Shown piece after piece: positions 59,430 through 64,000 of a DNA stretch of 64,000 bases; the stretch's first letter is position 1; each line of letters opens with the position of its first letter. Source of the stretch: Prinsepia uniflora (lineage: Eukaryota; Streptophyta; Magnoliopsida; Rosales; Rosaceae); assembly GCA_032719365.1 (NCBI GenBank), contig CM064875.1, forward strand, positions 33,564,693 through 33,628,692. Reading direction: 5' to 3'. The notes under the pieces are model-generated. The model made no database searches and had not been told where the DNA came from. It was given only the letters and a program-made list of their open reading frames with translations. The position numbers were made by a program, and so were the translations under genes.

Positions 59430-61477
59430 TATTCATCTTGACGGTTCTTCTCAATCACCAATCCACCCTGACATCTTCTCCCACTAGGAGTTACCAAATC
59501 TCACCAACTTGTGTGTAACTGGACCACATGGAATGCCTGCCCAGCATTGATACACATCTCACATCTAGGGTTCCACTAGCCATCCACGGCTCTGAGCACC
59601 TGCTCATACAATCACTGAACCCATCAAAATCACTCTGGGCCAACGCATAGTATCCAATGCCCAGTTCACGTTCTCAACTAATCCAATGATATCAGAACTA
59701 AACCGATTGCTAACACGTTCATCTATATACCACTGGTACATCCTATATACCGTCACCAGGCACCACTCAGGCCTATCCAGTATCGATCCTCGCACAACAT
59801 ACCCAGTACGTACATTCATCCACCAACCAGCCCACTATATAGCTCGTAGCTAAACATGCTTCAATTCTGGAGTCCATCTGTCCAGTCCAGTACTAGACAA
59901 ATCAAATACTGTAACTCGTCATCCATTCCGAGTCCCATGGTCACCCGACTAGTATCACAACGTCTACCCCCAATCACGTCTTCCAATACTTACCAACCAG
60001 AATCATATCCACCTAGGCGTACTCATTCATGCCCCATGAGTAACCAATCTCACCCATGTCTCTCGAGACGTACCGATATGAACTTGTCAGATATCTACTC
60101 ATTCGTTTATGATAACATATTCGATTGACTTCGAAAGGAAGCCAATCTCATCATTCACATATCCAATATTGACTAATCTGACCCCGTCGGATACCCACTC
60201 ATTCTACTCATATAACATATGGGATTAACCTCGAAAGGAAGTCAGTCCCATCATCCCCATAGTCAAATATCCGAGACAAATCGTACACACCTCAAATCAC
60301 TCAACTACCATCTCATACCGGATTAACTTGAAAAAGAAGTCGACCCAACATTCCCGTATCCAAATATCCAAGACAGAGCAATAAACTCTCCATTTATCCC
60401 CACACACACATATCCAACCTCTGTCATGCCATCTCACCAGTTAAACCACAAGATTCCTCAACCGTCTCACAATACGATTCTTCTCTGCTCCTAGCTTAGC
60501 ATAATCAGCAAGGCAAAGTCAGCCAGCACGGGCACGATATCCCGATCCACGCCATCCTGATCCACCACATAACTTAATCATTAAGATCACGATCAAGATC
60601 CACCTAGGATCCACACATGTTCTCACTCAGCTAACTACCAGGTTTCTGGTCATAATCTGACACCCTCATTGAATCCGTATACTACCGAATCGCTTTTCAA
60701 CCATTTTCACATCTAAACAGATTAGTCAACGTCGAGGCACGTCGAGACTGTGGGTTCTCTCCAATTACCTCATATCGATCCTTGTCATTCCACCTAGGAA
60801 AAATCAAGGATAATCCAAGACGATGACACCAAAATTCATCCCACGTGAGTGCAAACACAAAATCACTGCACTCACCACACCATGTAACGCAACATCGTCA
60901 GCCACCAAGCAGAAAGTGAGAGATCTCATTCACCTAACTTCTAAATGCCCAACTCGTCGTGATGACCCGAAATAAATCACGGGTCCACCAACCAATACAC
61001 GATTAACGTACTGGTGGCAACAGACATTATCTACCATGGGCAGAAAATGAGAAGTCATCCTCGGGAACTTCGGAATTAAGAGAATTTGAAACCATGTTGG
61101 AACCAACTAACTCGTGCATCAACCACGTGTCTGTACCAAGCTAACTTGGTACCCCAACTTGTCGATTCTTTTATACCATTTCATTCATTTACCAATTAAT
61201 CATTCTAATCACATCAGTTATCACACTCATAGTTGGGTTAGAATCCCAACACATCACATCCATTGCTGGATTCTATCCAGTCCATCTCTATCTAAGATCC
61301 ACTGCTGGATCCCAGATACCGAACGTATGCCCATCACGATGAACTCACATCCCAACTCGTGGCTCATCATCATCACAATCACTAGCACACAGTGTGCGAA
61401 TCAGACAACCCTGGATCTTTGCTCATACCGAGCAACAACAAGTACCTCTGCTCAGGTTAAAGGAACTCTGTGTCCCT
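59430..61477 (-). mobile_element. Internal region of element C' (antisense), same family as C
   Basis: The reverse complement aligns by eye with the internal region of C: 59440-59510 with about 57000-57077 (both contain the motif GACTCC(C/T)AGTGGGAG), 60595-60640 with 56190-56220 (GGATCCTAGGTGGATC), and 61430-61477 with about 55390-55430 (the Gag trace). It therefore covers roughly C positions 55390-57077. No open frame. It is cut at 61477 by the next LTR. Confidence 0.7.
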
Positions 61478-64000
61478 TGACAGGATCTTCCCCTGAGGAA
61501 CATTGATAATCGTGCCCGGTCCAGCTCCCGTCTGACAAGTCAACTGAAGTTCCCAAATTACCCTCAGCACTTGCCAAACAAGGGATAGCCACACACGTGC
61601 TCACTCATGCCTCCATCTCTCGAATAGCCTTGATCATAATGCCACGACCTGGAGGATCAATAAATCAGTTATAAAACATGTTACAGAAAGACATTTCTAC
61701 CTTCCACGTAAAACCAATGCATGCATTCGAAAATCATTTCACAATCCATTTCATTTCCAGTACTAGAAAACCGTGTATGAAATCATTTCTTTTTCTCAAC
61801 CTAGGCCTTAGCCTGAAAACATAACACGGGGCCTCAGCCCAAAATCATGAATCACAATCCAAGTACAGAACATAACCCAAAAATCCATCAAGCCATATAA
61901 ACCGGGCCATTTCCCAACGCGTTCGAAAACATTGGAAAACAACAGTGAATCACAAGTCAATCACTCTGCTGGATCTCAAGTGCGCCCGAGTCTTTAACCT
62001 CAAAACCATGCACATAATCAGGCCTTCCCGGGATATCAACGAGTCTTTAAACTCAAAACACAATCAATAGGCCTCGAGGGATATCACAATAATCGAGTCT
62101 TTAAACTCAAAACATATCAAGGGCCCTCCCTCGTCACATCAATCAAAAACATGATCCAGCAATAGTATCGGGTCTTTAAACCCAAAATCTGTGTAATTTA
62201 CAACAATTCCAGAATCCATCGTAATCCAAATTCCAAATCATATCCATTATCCATTTCCAAATCCGAATTTGGAACGATCATTCCGTAAGCTAGCATCCGG
62301 AATAATCATTCCGAACCCAAATTCGGAAATCCACTTTCAAGCTTCGGAAACCCGAAATCTCGTTCATCAAAACCATTGATATGAACTGGGCATCAACCCT
62401 GAAATCACTTCTCCCAAAATCCATTTTAAATCTTTGAAATCAAATCATATCTCAAATCCCAATTCAATCACCAAAACCATGGTTAAATCACAATATACTT
62501 AAAATCTTGTAAAACATGCAAATCCGTAATAATCTCGAAATACACGCAAAAATCGTAAATCATACTCACAATTATAATTAAAAAAACATCAAAACATGAT
62601 ACATATAAATCATATAAACTCATTCGTTAAACCATCATCAAAGCATAGGAGAAACCATAGTCTCAAAATACGTGCAATTATGTATTGCATATCGAAATAC
62701 GTATAAATACAGAAATCGTAATTACCATAAGCATAAGCATAGAAATCATAAATATAAAGCATAGAAAACGATTATGCATGCATTGAATTTTAGAAAACAA
62801 AGTCCACTCACACACCGTCCAAACGGCTCGCTTCCGAACTGCACGTTTTTCCGTAAATTCCGAAAATCGTAATTCCTGTTCAAAATCAATATCGAGCGTC
62901 ACTAACACTTTAATATACCTCATATACAAAAACTCTGAACACACTGAACACCATCAAAACGGTATCCGATTTTCTCGAAAATAGTGCCAAAATGTTCGTT
63001 ACATTAAAAGGTGCAAGTTTCATGTTGAACTCACCTCAAAAATCGAGCCCACGCGCCCTCACGCGCTACTACAATGCTCATCTCTGTCACCCGTTTTATG
63101 CACATTCAACCCGTTAGCTCGCGACACAACCCGGTTGAAATTCCTTCAATTCAACATCGATTCCACCAATTGATCCACCATGTAGCATCGCAATCAACTC
63201 AATTAAGGGTCTGTAACATGAATTTCACTCGTCACTGCCTCAAACCAACTCAATTGACTTCGAGTTCTAATAAATTTTCATCGTCCCAGTTCATCAAACA
63301 GTCATCTATTTCTTCAATTAATTAGTTAGGGAGCATCGCAGACTTACTTTAAAGATGATTTTATAACCAATTTCACAAGAACTTACCCCCAATTACATGA
63401 ACACAAGCTCACAATTTCTGGAATTCCGCCATGTCTGTTCGTGGCTCCAAGAGCTTCAAACCTTGAATTTCTTGATTTGGATCGACTAATACAGGTCTCA
63501 GAAGTCTTAATCTAACCTTAATTTCACTTGGGCTGGTCTATAACTCAAATTCGAATTTAAATTTATCCAAGAACAAGTTTCGGTTTCTCTTCGGGTTTTC
63601 TCTCGGTCCCTCGTATTTTCTTTCTATTTCAATCTCTTAATCCTCTGTTTTCCCTCTCTGAATCCTTCTCCAATTTCTCATTTCTCTTAATCGGTTGCTT
63701 GGGAAGTCGATCAAGCTAATTATGGTCATTTGTCTCTATTTTTGTTTGAATATTTTCACCACCGCTCACGCCAAAGTCACGATCACACACACACGTGCAC
63801 CACCACCAATCTTTCTTAGAATTTGACAGGTGTCACTTGATGGCCTAACCATGGCTGAATCAGCCCAATCACCGTTCCATTTTATTTAATTAACCAATTA
63901 CCATTTTGCCCTTACTTTTACATTTTACCAAAATGCCCTTCACACTCCTAAGCCCATAACTTGGTCGTCCGAACTCCGATTGACGCATGCCGCCTGTCTA
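61478..64000 (-). mobile_element. LTR, antisense, cut by the window end
   Basis: Starting TGACAGGATCTTCCCC (the LTR end, read on the minus strand), it is close to the solo LTR at 47313-50080: CTCCCGTCTGACAAGTCAACTG near its end, TCCACTCACACACCGTCCAA at 62801, and CCGCCTGTCTA at the window edge. It also has GAGTCTTTAAACTC units (61989-62180) like A and B. The TG start on the minus strand lies beyond 64000. Confidence 0.78.
61805..62185 (-). repeat. Array of short inverted repeats in truncated LTR
   Basis: Mixed units: GGCCTTAGCC and GGGCCTCAGCCC (about 61805-61840), then GAGTCTTTAAACTC-type units at 62040-62112 and a GGGTCTTTAAACCC unit near 62170. This LTR has both unit styles. Confidence 0.75.

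Overview
This is a plant nuclear window, most likely from a dicot. The evidence is two kinds of content. One is a spliced GT-AG gene for a plant endo-beta-mannanase (five exons on the minus strand) plus a compact intronless gene for a small, probably nuclear protein. The other, filling roughly two thirds of the window, is nested Ty3/gypsy-type LTR retrotransposons with initiator-Met tRNA primer sites, long 2-3 kb LTRs and (where coding survives) a chromodomain-type pol. No rRNA, tRNA, CRISPR or prokaryotic feature was seen.

Layout. 1-7125: antisense LTRs and a short internal remnant of an old element, then an LTR tail. 7126-17212: element A, sense, with both LTRs, TSD TGTCC, primer site, polypurine tract and a gag-pol frame broken by three nonsense codons; its 5' LTR lacks 518 bp that its 3' LTR keeps. 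17213-20555: an unassigned stretch, then an old LTR split by a solo LTR (TSD TTTTA). 20556-24174: gene island 1 (241-aa gene at 21474-22199 with an E2F-like promoter cluster), AT-rich spacer and RNase H/LINE-like debris. 24175-34818: element B, antisense, a close relative of A, with near-identical LTRs, TSD CCATT, one nonsense codon and one single-base frameshift. 34819-45217: gene island 2 with the mannanase gene (36515-41100; MITE-like insertions in introns 1 and 2), AT-rich spacer and a 27-bp tandem repeat. 45218-64000: a deep nest of antisense LTRs: an LTR fragment is interrupted by element C' (antisense), whose LTR contains a solo LTR (TSD TGTCA) and whose body is interrupted by element C (sense, 52261-59429, no TSD); the C' internal region resumes at 59430 and is itself interrupted at 61478 by another LTR that runs off the window.

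How it works together. Only the two genes look functional. A and B would encode a single Gag-protease-RT-RNase H-integrase-chromodomain polyprotein but neither frame is open, so any movement would need proteins supplied in trans. The LTRs, although diverged between families, share a common architecture: W-box/TGACG-type motifs near the start, a CGCG-rich hairpin, and an array of very short inverted repeats whose arms change in a compensatory way. That array is the most unusual structure in the window and is not explained by coding content.
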